From the NCBI RefSeq assembly GCF_025837095.1, contig NZ_CP107551.1, forward strand, positions 1 to 64,000: 64,000 bases of DNA, in the 5' to 3' direction. The DNA is from Rhodococcus sp. Z13. Its GTDB lineage: Bacteria; Actinomycetota; Actinomycetes; Mycobacteriales; Mycobacteriaceae. The notes below the pieces were generated by a model. That model searched no databases. It was given only the letters and a program-made list of their open reading frames with translations, and was not told the origin of the DNA. A program made the position numbers and the translations under genes. Shown one piece after another: positions 21,576-30,112 of this stretch. Within the stretch, counting starts at the first letter, position 1; every line of letters starts with the position of its first letter.

Positions 21576-22079
21576 GTGGCTGCCGACCTGACGACCGTGA
21601 CGCGAATACGCGCGGCCCTCGTGTGCGGAGTCTCGGCCGCCCTGAGCATCGCCGCCCACGCCGTCGCCGGCGGTGCCGCCCCCGACCAGGCGGCCCTGGT
21701 GCTCCTCCTCGGCGTCGCCGCCGTCTCCGGCGTCCTCGCCGCGGACGACCGCGTCCCCGTTCCCCTGCTCCTCGTGCTCGGCCAGATCACCGGACACGTC
21801 GTGCTCGGGCTCGAGGACGGGCACCTCTACACCCCGGGTCCGATGATGACGGCCGCCCACATCGCGGCCGTCGCCGTCGCGGCCGCCCTCGTACAGGGCG
21901 CGGAGAAGGGCTGCGCCGTCGCACTCGCTGCGCTGCATCGGATGCGCCCGCAGCTGTACCGGCCGCTGCCGGTGCTCGTCGCCCCGCCCACCCGCACGCT
22001 CCACCGGCCGCGTGTGGGCCGCGGTGTCCTCCTCGTCGGCGGCACGGGCAGCCGCGCACCCCCGGTCGTTCTCCGATGA
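21576..22079 (+). CDS. Polytopic membrane protein of the copper/DyP cluster
   Basis: This 167-residue protein has about four hydrophobic helices (CGVSAALSIAAHAVAG, AALVLLLGVAAVSGVLAA, VPLLLVLGQITGHVVLG, MMTAAHIAAVAVAAALV). Conserved-looking His and Met residues (GHVVLGLEDGHLY, PMMTAAH) are near the membrane surface, which could serve metal handling. The basic C-terminal tail is disordered. A copper chaperone and a Tat-exported peroxidase follow in the same direction after 96 bases, so a role in copper supply is plausible but unproven. The start is GTG 21576. Confidence 0.75.
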   Translation: MAADLTTVTRIRAALVCGVSAALSIAAHAVAGGAAPDQAALVLLLGVAAVSGVLAADDRVPVPLLLVLGQITGHVVLGLEDGHLYTPGPMMTAAHIAAVAVAAALVQGAEKGCAVALAALHRMRPQLYRPLPVLVAPPTRTLHRPRVGRGVLLVGGTGSRAPPVVLR

Positions 22080-22175
22080 CCACTCCCTGAATCTGAATCC
22101 ACCCCGCGGCCGCCGCATCCGGCGACCGTTGCCTCGGCGTGCCCGGACGACGGCCACGCCACCGATCGGAGAACC

Positions 22176-22781
22176 ATGAAGAAGACTTTGCTCTGCACCG
22201 CCACGCTCGCGACGGCCCTGCTCGCCGCCGCCTGCGGATCCGACTCCGGGACCTCCACTTCCGCGGCCGACGCGGTCGTCGTCTCGGAGGCCTGGGTCAA
22301 GGCCTCGGACAGCGGTATGACCGGTGCCTTCGCCGAGATCGAGAACACCGGCAGCGAGGACGCCCACATCGTGGCCGTCACCAGTCCCGCCTCGAACGTC
22401 ACGGAACTGCACGAGATGGTGGCCGTGGACGGCGCGAGCTCCCCGAAGATGCAGGAGATGGACGGCGGCCTGGTGATCCCTGCCGGCACGGTGCACCTCC
22501 TCGCCCCGGGTAACGACCACATCATGCTCATGGACCTCGTCGAACCGGTGCGGCCCGGCAGCGAGGTGACCTTCGTGCTCGAGTTCTCGGACGGCTCCAC
22601 CGAGGAGTTCACGGCCCAGGTCCGCGACTTCGCCGGCGCCAAGGAGGAGTACCTGCCGTCGGGAGACATGGACGGCACGCCGTCGGGAGACATGGACGGC
22701 ACGCCGTCGGGAGACATGGACGGCACGCCGTCGGGAGACATGGACGGCATGAACGGTGCCGGAGAGGTGCACGGTGGCTAG
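22176..22781 (+). CDS. PCu(A)C-family copper chaperone lipoprotein
   Basis: This 201-residue extracytoplasmic copper-binding protein has a lipoprotein signal (LATALLAAAC, lipidated Cys about residue 20). The PCu(A)C domain (about 33-155) carries the copper motif: HEM, then a Met ten or so residues on, and HIMLM after the PAGT and APGNDH segments. The C-terminus is odd: four tandem copies of PSGDMDGT and a closing MNGAGEVHGG add Met, Asp and His, probably extra weak copper sites. Its stop lies inside the start of the DyP peroxidase gene, so the two are translationally coupled. PCu(A)C proteins deliver Cu(I) to cytochrome oxidase or other enzymes. Confidence 0.92.
   Translation: MKKTLLCTATLATALLAAACGSDSGTSTSAADAVVVSEAWVKASDSGMTGAFAEIENTGSEDAHIVAVTSPASNVTELHEMVAVDGASSPKMQEMDGGLVIPAGTVHLLAPGNDHIMLMDLVEPVRPGSEVTFVLEFSDGSTEEFTAQVRDFAGAKEEYLPSGDMDGTPSGDMDGTPSGDMDGTPSGDMDGMNGAGEVHGG
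22656..22751 (+). repeat. 24-bp tandem repeat inside the copper chaperone gene
   Basis: Four copies of a 24-bp unit start at 22656, 22680, 22704 and 22728. They are identical except for the end of the last copy. Each encodes PSGDMDGT. Identity at third codon positions indicates recent expansion, so copy number may vary between strains. Confidence 0.95.
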
Positions 22782-23946
22782 GTTCAGTCGACGCACCCTG
22801 CTCGGCGGCGGTGTCGTCGCGCTGGGCGCCGCCGGCCTCGGCGCGGTCGGCGGTGGCGCCGCCGTCGCCTCCCGCGCGGAACCGGAAGCCTCGCGCATCG
22901 TCGACGTTCACGGCGTCCACCAGGCCGGGATCGAGACCCCGGCGCAGGCGTTCGCTTCGTTCGTGGCGCTCGACCTCGCCGAGGGCGTCGACCGCGACGG
23001 CCTCGCCGGGATCCTGAAGGTGTGGGCCGAGGACTCCCGCCGGCTCACCACCGGCACCCCGGCGCTCGGCGACACCGAACCCGAGCTCGCGGTGGATCCG
23101 GCGCGGCTGACCGTCACGGTCGGCTTCGGCCCGGGGGCGTTCGACGCCGCCGGGCTCACCGACCTGCGGCCGTCCTGGCTGCGGCCGCTGCCGGCCTTCT
23201 CCGTCGACCGTCTCGAGGAGCGTTGGTCCGGCGGCGACCTGCTGCTGCAGGTCTGCGCCGACGATCCGGTGACCGTCTCCCACGCGGTCCGCACCCTCAC
23301 GAAGAGCGTGCGGTCGCTGGCGAGGGTCCGGTGGGTGCAGCGCGGTTTCCGTCATGCCCCGGGCACCCGCCCCGAGGGGGAGAGCATGCGCAACCTCATG
23401 GGGCAGGTCGACGGGACCGTCAACCCCGCGCCGGGGACCCCGGACTTCGATCGTCAGGTGTGGAATCCGGGCGACCCGGCGTGGCTGGCCGGAGGCACGT
23501 CGCTGGTGCTGCGGCGCATCCGCATGGAACTCGACACCTGGGATGAGCTGGACCGCCCGGCCCGGGAGCTGGCGGTGGGCCGGACGCTGTCGAACGGGGC
23601 GCCGCTGACGGGCACCGAGGAACACGACGACGCCGACTTCGAGGCCACCGACCGCTACGGCATTCCGGTGATCCCCCCGGAGTCGCACATCGCCCGGGCC
23701 CGTCCGCGCAACGCCGACGAGCAGTTCCTGCGTCGTGGCTACAACTACGACGACGTGGACGGCGCCGGACTGTTGTTCGCGGCCTACCAGGTGGACGTGG
23801 ACCGGCAGTTCGTGCCGGTGCAGCAGCGCCTCGCGGATCACGACGCGCTGGGACCGTGGATCACCCCGATCGGCTCGGCGGTGTTCCTGATCCCGCCGGG
23901 CTTCGGGCCCGACGGCTATCCCGGGCAGACCTTGCTGGAGGTCTGA
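22774..23946 (+). CDS. Tat-exported DyP-type heme peroxidase
   Basis: This 390-residue protein is a dye-decolourising peroxidase (EfeB/deferrochelatase-like class). A twin-arginine signal (RFSRRTLLGGG, then a long Ala/Gly helix) sends it across the membrane folded. The family motif GxxDG appears as GQVDG near residue 211, and the C-terminal half contains the heme region around ESHIARARPRN. GTG 22774 is chosen because it puts the Tat motif at the N-terminus; it overlaps the copper chaperone stop by eight bases. Pairing of a copper chaperone with DyP suggests envelope oxidative chemistry, possibly lignin- or dye-related. Confidence 0.92.
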   Translation: MARFSRRTLLGGGVVALGAAGLGAVGGGAAVASRAEPEASRIVDVHGVHQAGIETPAQAFASFVALDLAEGVDRDGLAGILKVWAEDSRRLTTGTPALGDTEPELAVDPARLTVTVGFGPGAFDAAGLTDLRPSWLRPLPAFSVDRLEERWSGGDLLLQVCADDPVTVSHAVRTLTKSVRSLARVRWVQRGFRHAPGTRPEGESMRNLMGQVDGTVNPAPGTPDFDRQVWNPGDPAWLAGGTSLVLRRIRMELDTWDELDRPARELAVGRTLSNGAPLTGTEEHDDADFEATDRYGIPVIPPESHIARARPRNADEQFLRRGYNYDDVDGAGLLFAAYQVDVDRQFVPVQQRLADHDALGPWITPIGSAVFLIPPGFGPDGYPGQTLLEV

Positions 23947-23990
23947 CCGAACCCCCGGACGCGGACGGATTCGAGGGCTAGCCTCGATAT

Positions 23991-24962
23991 GTGACCGAGA
24001 TTACATGGACGCGTCAGGGCTTCACGTCGTTGCGGGAAGGCGGACTGAACTGGGACGCCTTCCCGCTGCGGCTGTTCAGCAAAGGCAACGCCGCGCACTG
24101 GGACCCGATGGATCTCGACTTCTCCCGCGACGCCGAGGACTGGGAGGGCCTCACCTCCGAGCAGCGCCGCAGTTCGACCTATCTGGTCGCCCAGTTCGTC
24201 GCCGGTGAAGAAGCCGTCACCCAGGACATCCTCCCGTTCCTCCGCGCGATGGAGGCCGAAGGGCGCATGGGCGACGAGATGTACCTGACCCAGTTCTGCT
24301 ACGAGGAGGCCAAGCACGTCCAGGTGTTCCGGCGCTGGATGGACACCGTCGGCCTGACCTCCGACCTGCACCCCTACGTCGCCGACAATCCCTACTACCG
24401 GCAGCTGTTCTACGAGGAACTGCCGCACTCCCTGCACGTGCTCGAACGGGATCCGTCCCCGACGAACCAGGTGCGCGCGAGCGTCACCTACAACCACGTC
24501 ATCGAGGGCAGCCTCGCGCTCACCGGCTACTACGCCTGGCAGAAGGTGTGCACCAAGTTCGGGATCCTGCCGGGCATGCAGGAACTCGTGCGCCGCATCG
24601 GTTCCGACGAGCGACGGCACATGGCGTGGGGCACCTTCACCTGCCGGCGGCACGTCGCCGCCGACGACTCGAACTGGGACGTCGTGCAGCAGCGCATGAA
24701 CGAACTGCTGCCGCTGGCCGTCGGGATGATCGAGTGGGTAAACGGCCAGTTCGACGAGCAGCCCTACGGACTCGACAACACCGAGTTCGTCTCCTACGCC
24801 GCCGACCGCGCCCAGCGCCGGCTCGGTGCGATCGAATCCGCGCGGGGACGGCCGGTGGAGGAGATCGACCTCGACTACACCCCGGCCGTGCTCGAGGAGA
24901 AGTTCGGCGACGAGGACGCAGCCGAACTCGCGGCGATCGCGAGGACCGACAGCGAGGTGTGA
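23991..24962 (+). CDS. R2-like ligand-binding oxidase (Mn/Fe)
   Basis: This 323-residue ferritin-like protein matches M. tuberculosis R2lox (Rv0233). All metal ligands are present with a constant offset of five from the M. tuberculosis numbering: Glu73, Glu106, His109, Glu172, Glu207 and His210. The residues that form the unusual Val-Tyr ether crosslink are Val76 and Tyr167. The family assembles a Mn/Fe cofactor with a bound fatty acid and is a C-H oxidase of unknown physiological substrate, not a true ribonucleotide reductase R2. The start is GTG 23991. It stands 44 bases after the DyP gene and could share its transcript. Confidence 0.93.
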   Translation: MTEITWTRQGFTSLREGGLNWDAFPLRLFSKGNAAHWDPMDLDFSRDAEDWEGLTSEQRRSSTYLVAQFVAGEEAVTQDILPFLRAMEAEGRMGDEMYLTQFCYEEAKHVQVFRRWMDTVGLTSDLHPYVADNPYYRQLFYEELPHSLHVLERDPSPTNQVRASVTYNHVIEGSLALTGYYAWQKVCTKFGILPGMQELVRRIGSDERRHMAWGTFTCRRHVAADDSNWDVVQQRMNELLPLAVGMIEWVNGQFDEQPYGLDNTEFVSYAADRAQRRLGAIESARGRPVEEIDLDYTPAVLEEKFGDEDAAELAAIARTDSEV

Positions 24963-25001
24963 GCGACCGGCATCGGGAGTCGGGCGTCGGGGAGTCGGGC
25001 G

Positions 25002-26147
25002 TCAGAGTGTCAGGACGACGACGAGCCCGGCGACGATCAGCAGCACGAGCACGGCGAGGACGAGCATGCCGGCCTTGCCGAGCCCCTTCTCCCCTTCGTC
25101 CTCGGACTTCTCCTCGGTGAGGGTCGCCACCGCCGAGACCTCCTCGGCCGCTTCGCTGTTCGCGTCCTCCGCCGCCTTGGCCGCAGCGGCCTCCTCCTGG
25201 GCGCGCTGCGCGTCCTCGAACTCCTCGAGGGCCCGCAGGCGTTCGAGTCCGCCGGTGAGCACGTCGGTCTGTTCGTAGGAGGGCGGCAGCCCGATCCGAG
25301 AACGGTTGGTCTCGCGGGCGTGGGTGAACCCGGCCGCGAGGATCGCGGCGCCGAGCGCGGCGGTCTGCTCGGGACCCGGTCCGACGAGGCTGCGCACCTT
25401 CAGTTTCAGGGCGATGCTGTCGGCGATCGCCTGCACGTGCGTGCGGTCGCGGGCGACGAGACCGTCACCCATGACGACGACGGCCTCGAGATTGCTCGGC
25501 ATCCAGCCGAAGGCGCCGAGCGCGGTCGCGAGCTGTGCCGCGGGTGACGGTGCGTTCTCGGTGGGGACGCGGTAGGCCTTCCCGGCGGGCGCACCCGACC
25601 GGACCAGGGTGACCGTCGACCCGCCGTCGTCGAGGTGGAAGACACCGACGAGCTGGCCGGGGGTCTCGGAGATCTCCGAGGCGTACCAGGCCGCGGCGGC
25701 CTGGGCGTCGGAGACGAGGTCGACGTGCCGCAGGTCGGCGTAGTCGAGGGCGGCACGCAGGGTCGCGATCGTCACCGGATCCCAGTGGGACGGATAGGTC
25801 GCGGCGTAACCCGGATCGGTGTCGCGGTCCAGGCCGCCGAAGGTCGGCAGCGGATGGCACTCGTTCAGCAGGCAGTGGATGGCCGTGGCCATGGCGTCCT
25901 CGGCACGATAGGTGCGTCCGTCGCTGGCGGTGACGCCCGACGGTTCGCCGACGCGGGGGAGGAAACCGGCGATCGTGCGGGCCTCCTCGCGGTGGGTGAG
26001 TCCGCCGAGGGTGGCTGCGCCGTCGTGGTCGATGTGCAGAACGGTGTCGCGGGCGAGGACGGTCGGGTCCGGGGTGCCGGGTTCGTTGGATGCGATGACC
26101 GCCGTGGAGACAACTCGTCCGATCCGGAGGCCGACACCGATAGCCAT
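25002..26147 (-). CDS. Membrane-anchored protein with Hsp70/actin-fold-like features
   Basis: I do not recognise a named family for this 381-residue protein. The first 290 residues resemble a degenerate ASKHA (Hsp70/actin) fold: GVGLRIGRVVSTAVIA in the phosphate-1 position, LVGVFHLDDGGSTVTLV as phosphate-2, and LEAVVVMGDGLVARD with PEQTAALGAAILAAG where Hsp70 has its adenosine-binding end. The strict DxGTT and VGG motifs are altered. A coiled Glu/Ala-rich stretch (about 305-350) leads to one C-terminal helix (MLVLAVLVLLIVAGLVVVLTL), so the domain faces the cytoplasm. ATG 26147 has AAGGAAGGGAAG upstream. It is divergent from the lipase gene. Confidence 0.7.
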   Translation of the reverse strand: MAIGVGLRIGRVVSTAVIASNEPGTPDPTVLARDTVLHIDHDGAATLGGLTHREEARTIAGFLPRVGEPSGVTASDGRTYRAEDAMATAIHCLLNECHPLPTFGGLDRDTDPGYAATYPSHWDPVTIATLRAALDYADLRHVDLVSDAQAAAAWYASEISETPGQLVGVFHLDDGGSTVTLVRSGAPAGKAYRVPTENAPSPAAQLATALGAFGWMPSNLEAVVVMGDGLVARDRTHVQAIADSIALKLKVRSLVGPGPEQTAALGAAILAAGFTHARETNRSRIGLPPSYEQTDVLTGGLERLRALEEFEDAQRAQEEAAAAKAAEDANSEAAEEVSAVATLTEEKSEDEGEKGLGKAGMLVLAVLVLLIVAGLVVVLTL

Positions 26148-26282
26148 GTCTTCCCTTCCTTGAAACGCTGCTCGTCCATCTTGCTCCCGCGGGTTCGCGG
26201 AGTACAGCGGACCAAAGCACCGTATCGGGCGCGGAACGGCTCGATTCTCGCAGAGTCGGCCGGGGGCCGGAAGTAGCAATCT

Positions 26283-26294
26283 TACTGGTCGGTA
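26283..26294. promoter_or_regulatory. Candidate TetR-type operator before the lipase gene
   Basis: TACTGGTCGGTA is a near-palindrome 39 bases before the lipase start. Sequences of the form TACTnnnnnGTA are common TetR-family operators in Rhodococcus and mycobacteria. The regulator is not next door. It could act on both the lipase and the divergent gene. Confidence 0.4.
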
Positions 26295-26333
26295 GATACG
26301 TGCTACAGTCCGTACCGCCGTGATGAGGAGCAC

Positions 26334-27659
26334 ATGACTTCGAAGAAGTGGTGGAGGACAAAGATGGTGATGAGCAGGGCCGGCCGCTGGGCCGCCGCGG
26401 CAGTGACATCTGCGGTTCTCGCAGGGAGTGTCCTGGGAGCGTCCGCCACAGCAGGGGCGCAGACCGACTTCTACCTCCCTCCGGAAACCCTGCCCGCCGG
26501 TGCACCCGGCGACGTCCTGCGCACCGAGCCGCTCGATCTGGGACTGCGGGTACCCGTCGGCGACGGGGTCTTCCCCGGTCAGGGCACCAAACTCATGTAC
26601 CGCAGCAACGACGCGCGCGGCGTCCCCAACGCCGTGACCGGCACCTACATCGAGCCGTCGACGCCGTGGAACGGTCCCGGCGACCGCCCGCTCGTCGCGC
26701 TGGCCATCGGTACCCACGGTCAGGGCGACCAGTGCGCACCGTCGCGGAACCTCGGCGCGGTCGTCAACTACACCCCGCCCCTCGACTTCTTCACCGAGTA
26801 CGAGGCGCTGTCGGTCAACACGCTGCTGCTGCGCGGCATCGCCGTGGTCGTCACCGACTACGACGGTCTCGGCACCCCGGGCCACCACACCTACGTGAAC
26901 CGCGCGGCCGAGGCGCACGCCGTCCTCGACTCGGTGCGGGCGGCCCTGAAGCTCGAGAACACCTCGGTCACCGAGAACAGCCCGGTCGCTCTGTACGGCT
27001 ACTCGCAGGGCGGCGGCGCCTCGGGCGCGGCTGCCGAGCTCGCCCCCGAGTACGCCCCCGAGCTGAACCTGGTGGGCGCCTACGTCGGTGCCCCGCCGGC
27101 CGACCTCGTGGCCACGCTGAAGCAGATCGACGGCACGCTGCTCACCGGCGCGATCGGCTACACGATCAACGGCCTGGCCGAGGCCTACCCGGAGATCCGC
27201 GACGAGATCGACGCGGAGGTCAGCGACGAGGGCCGCGTGATGCTCGCCCAGGTCGCGAACCAGTGCGTGCCGGAGACCATCGCGAACTTCGCGTTCAAGC
27301 GCACCAGCGACTACACCCGTACCGGTGAGCCCCTCGACGTGGTGCTCGAGCGCCTGCCCGAGGTGCAGAGGATCCTGAACGAGCAGCGCATCGGCAAGCG
27401 CACCCCCGCGGTGCCGGTGCTGCTCCAGCACGGCACGCAGGACGATACCGTCCCCTACGGCCAGGGCCGTCAGCTGGCGCTGGACTGGTGCGCTCAGGGT
27501 GCGGCGGTGCAGTTCCTGCCCAACCCGACTCCGCCGATCCTGCCGGGCTTCATCGTCAACCACGCGGTGCCGATGATCGGTGGTCTGCCCGAGTCCGTCG
27601 CCTGGGTGGAGGCGCGGCTGCGCGGTGAGCCCGCACCCACCAACTGCGGAACCTTCTGA
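26334..27659 (+). CDS. Secreted lipase (LIP family alpha/beta hydrolase)
   Basis: This 441-residue secretory lipase has a signal peptide (about 1-43, ending ASATAGAQ). The nucleophile is Ser224 in YGYSQGGG. The acid is probably the Asp of GTQDDTVPY, and His about 409 in VNHAVPM completes the triad. Four cysteines could form disulfides (DQCAPS, NQCVPE, DWCAQG, NCGTF). Family members hydrolyse triacylglycerol or other esters outside the cell. The ATG at 26334 has GAGGAG upstream; a second ATG ten codons on is also possible. A strong terminator follows the stop. Confidence 0.9.
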   Translation: MTSKKWWRTKMVMSRAGRWAAAAVTSAVLAGSVLGASATAGAQTDFYLPPETLPAGAPGDVLRTEPLDLGLRVPVGDGVFPGQGTKLMYRSNDARGVPNAVTGTYIEPSTPWNGPGDRPLVALAIGTHGQGDQCAPSRNLGAVVNYTPPLDFFTEYEALSVNTLLLRGIAVVVTDYDGLGTPGHHTYVNRAAEAHAVLDSVRAALKLENTSVTENSPVALYGYSQGGGASGAAAELAPEYAPELNLVGAYVGAPPADLVATLKQIDGTLLTGAIGYTINGLAEAYPEIRDEIDAEVSDEGRVMLAQVANQCVPETIANFAFKRTSDYTRTGEPLDVVLERLPEVQRILNEQRIGKRTPAVPVLLQHGTQDDTVPYGQGRQLALDWCAQGAAVQFLPNPTPPILPGFIVNHAVPMIGGLPESVAWVEARLRGEPAPTNCGTF

Positions 27660-27672
27660 GCCGTGACGTGAT

Positions 27673-27704
27673 CCGGCCCGCACTCCTCACGGGGTGCGGG
27701 CCGG
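27673..27704. terminator. Bidirectional hairpin terminator between lipase and fadE
   Basis: A perfect 11-bp stem, CCGGCCCGCAC at 27673-27683 and GTGCGGGCCGG at 27694-27704, with a ten-base loop. It lies between convergent genes and can serve both. Confidence 0.75.
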
Positions 27705-27725
27705 TGTCGTCTCGTACGGCATCTC

Positions 27726-29681
27726 TCAGACGGAGTGGTGCGTGTCGATGATCCGGCGGGCCACGTTCGTCTCGGTGGACGGGCCGGGTTCCCAGTGCGC
27801 GATCCACGGCCCGGTGCCTTCGCTCCGGTCCAGGACACCCCGCTCGAGCCACTCGTAACGGCTCTCGAGCACACCGGCGGCCATCTTCCGGTCCTTCGCG
27901 TCGGTGTTGGCCCACAGCGCGTCGAAGAGTCGCTCCACGCGCAGTCGCGCCTGCGCGCAGAAGGCATCGGCGAGTTCGAAGGCCGCGTCGGCGCCGGGAT
28001 GCCCATCGACGCGTTGCCGTTCGGCGCGTACGCACACCGCGGTCATGGCGAACAGCTCGGCGCCGATGTCGACGATCCGGCCGAGGAAGTTCTCCCGCTT
28101 CTCGAGTCCGGCCTGCCACCGGGCCATGCCGTAGAAGGTGGACCGGGCGAGCTTGCGGGAGGACCGCTCGACGAACCTCAGATGTGGTGCCAGTGAACCG
28201 AATTCGCTGTACGACCGCGGCAGGTGCCCCTTCCCGGCGATCAGTTTCGGCAGCCACCGCGCGTAGAAACCGCTCGCGCGGGCCGCGGCTCGCGCCTTGG
28301 CCTGCGTCGAGGCGTCGGGGTCGGCGAGTTCCCCGGCCGCGCGCAGATGCGTGTCGACGGCCTCACGGGCGACCAGCAACCGCATGATCTCGCTCGATCC
28401 CTCGAAGATCCGGTTGATCCGCAGGTCGCGCACGATTTGTTCTGTGGGAACAGCTCTTTCGCCACGTGCGGCGAGCGAGTCGGCGGTTTCGTAACCGCGT
28501 CCGCCGCGGATCTGCACGAGTTCGTCGGCGATGAGGCAACCCATCTCGCTCGCCCACAGTTTCGCCAGTGCGGCTTCGATGCGGATGTCGTTGCGGTTCT
28601 CGTCGCTCATCCGGCCGGACAGTTCGACGACCGACTCGAGGGCGTAGGTGGTCGCGGCGATGAACGAGATCTTCGCGGCGACGGCCTCGTGCCGGCCCAC
28701 GGGCCTGCCCCACTGGACCCGCTCCGCAGACCACTCGCGGGCGATCTTCAACGCCCACTTGCCGCTGCCCGCGCACATGGCGGGGATGGCCAGGCGCCCG
28801 GCGTTGAGCGTGGTCAGCGCGATCTTCAGGCCGTCGCCCTCACGTCCGATCAGGTTCTCCTTCGGCACCCGCACCCGGTGCAGCCGGGTCACGCCGTTCT
28901 CGATGCCGCGCAGACCCATGAACGCGTTGCGACGTTCGACGGTGATGCCCGGTGAATCGGCCTCCACCACGAAGGCGGAGATCCCGCCGCGGTGCCCTTC
29001 GCTCCTCGGCACGCGGGCCATGACGACGAGCAGTTCCGCGACGACCCCGTTGGTGGTCCACAGCTTCACGCCCTCGAGTTCGTAGGCGTCCCCGCCCTCG
29101 ACGGGGACGGCGGTGGACGCCAGCCGGGCCGGATCGGAGCCGACATCGGGTTCGGTGAGCAGGAACGCCGAGATCGCGCCGCGCGCGCAGCGCGGCAGGA
29201 ACCGTCGTTTCTGCTCCTCGGTGCCGGCGAGTTTCAGCGGTTCCGGTACACCGATCGACTGGTGTGCCGACAGCAGGGCGCCGATGCTCGGGTGCACCCC
29301 GGCGACGACCATGAGGGCCCGGTTGTAGGCGACCTGCGACAGTCCGAGCCCGCCGTATCCGGTGGGGATCTTCATGCCGAAGCAGCCCAGTTCGGCGAGG
29401 GTGCGGACGTACTCGTCGGGTATGCGGGCGTCGCGTTCGATGCGAGCACCGTCCATCGAGCGGCAGGCGGCCCGCAGGGAGGTGAGGAACCGCTCGGTGC
29501 GGGCGTCCTCGTCGGGGGTGGGGCGGGGGAAGGGGTGGACCAGGTCGAGGGTGAGCCGGCCCAGGAAGAGTTCCTTGGCGAAGGACGGTCTGGTCCATTC
29601 GGTCTCGCGGGCCTGTTCGGCGACCTCGCGGGCCTGCCGTTCGGTGATCTGGGGGGTGGGAACGTCGGCGTTGTCTGCCAT
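27726..29681 (-). CDS. Acyl-CoA dehydrogenase, large (VLCAD-like)
   Basis: This 651-residue FAD enzyme catalyses the first oxidation of fatty acyl-CoA beta-oxidation. The N-terminal, middle and C-terminal ACAD domains occupy about 60-465. The middle domain has FLLTEPDVGSDPA, and the catalytic base is the Glu in NRIFEGSSEIMR. A further 190-residue helical region follows, as in very-long-chain ACADs and some mycobacterial FadE proteins, which suggests membrane association and long substrates. Convergent with the secreted lipase, so the pair could process and oxidise fatty acids, though no shared regulation is visible. Confidence 0.92.
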   Translation of the reverse strand: MADNADVPTPQITERQAREVAEQARETEWTRPSFAKELFLGRLTLDLVHPFPRPTPDEDARTERFLTSLRAACRSMDGARIERDARIPDEYVRTLAELGCFGMKIPTGYGGLGLSQVAYNRALMVVAGVHPSIGALLSAHQSIGVPEPLKLAGTEEQKRRFLPRCARGAISAFLLTEPDVGSDPARLASTAVPVEGGDAYELEGVKLWTTNGVVAELLVVMARVPRSEGHRGGISAFVVEADSPGITVERRNAFMGLRGIENGVTRLHRVRVPKENLIGREGDGLKIALTTLNAGRLAIPAMCAGSGKWALKIAREWSAERVQWGRPVGRHEAVAAKISFIAATTYALESVVELSGRMSDENRNDIRIEAALAKLWASEMGCLIADELVQIRGGRGYETADSLAARGERAVPTEQIVRDLRINRIFEGSSEIMRLLVAREAVDTHLRAAGELADPDASTQAKARAAARASGFYARWLPKLIAGKGHLPRSYSEFGSLAPHLRFVERSSRKLARSTFYGMARWQAGLEKRENFLGRIVDIGAELFAMTAVCVRAERQRVDGHPGADAAFELADAFCAQARLRVERLFDALWANTDAKDRKMAAGVLESRYEWLERGVLDRSEGTGPWIAHWEPGPSTETNVARRIIDTHHSV

Positions 29682-29904
29682 GACGACCTCCGATAGCTCG
29701 GCTACCGGTGAGTATGCCTCTTCCTGTGGCGCATATCACGGGTTCGCGGAGGTCGATCATGAAGCGCGAAACATGTGGCCCATGTCACTGCGGTCCGGTG
29801 GCTTCCGGGGCTGCCGGGGCTGCCGGGGGCGCCTACTCTCGAAGTGTCACTGTCGACGCGCCCTGCTCGTCACACAACCGGTCCTTCGGGGGATCGGATC
29901 GGAG

Positions 29905-30090
29905 ATGACCATGGAATTCGTGGCCTTCGTCCCAGTCCTGCTCGTTCTCCTCGCGGTGCTCTACTTCGCTGCACGCGGCATCGTCGATCTCGAAATCCGT
30001 TCCGTGGAAAAGGAACTCGACAAATCGGAAACCGAGAGCGAGGGAGCGGACGGAACGTCCGCCCCGATGCTCACCGTCGATCGCAGGTGA
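29905..30090 (+). CDS. Small single-helix membrane protein, hypothetical
   Basis: A 61-codon frame with CGGATCGGAG just upstream encodes FVPVLLVLLAVLYFAARGI followed by a charged tail (SVEKELDKSETESEG). One membrane helix with a cytoplasmic acidic tail is predicted. No family is recognised. It is not part of an evident operon. ATG 29911 is an alternative start. The 223 bases upstream of it, back to the acyl-CoA dehydrogenase start, contain no other gene. Confidence 0.5.
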   Translation: MTMEFVAFVPVLLVLLAVLYFAARGIVDLEIRSVEKELDKSETESEGADGTSAPMLTVDRR

Positions 30091-30112
30091 ACACCGGGGC
30101 GGGGGAGTCCGC

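Noticed and set aside
24963-25001. Short direct duplication of GGAGTCGGGCGTC after the R2lox gene
   Set aside because: Two short copies in a convergent gap with no sign of function or wider distribution.
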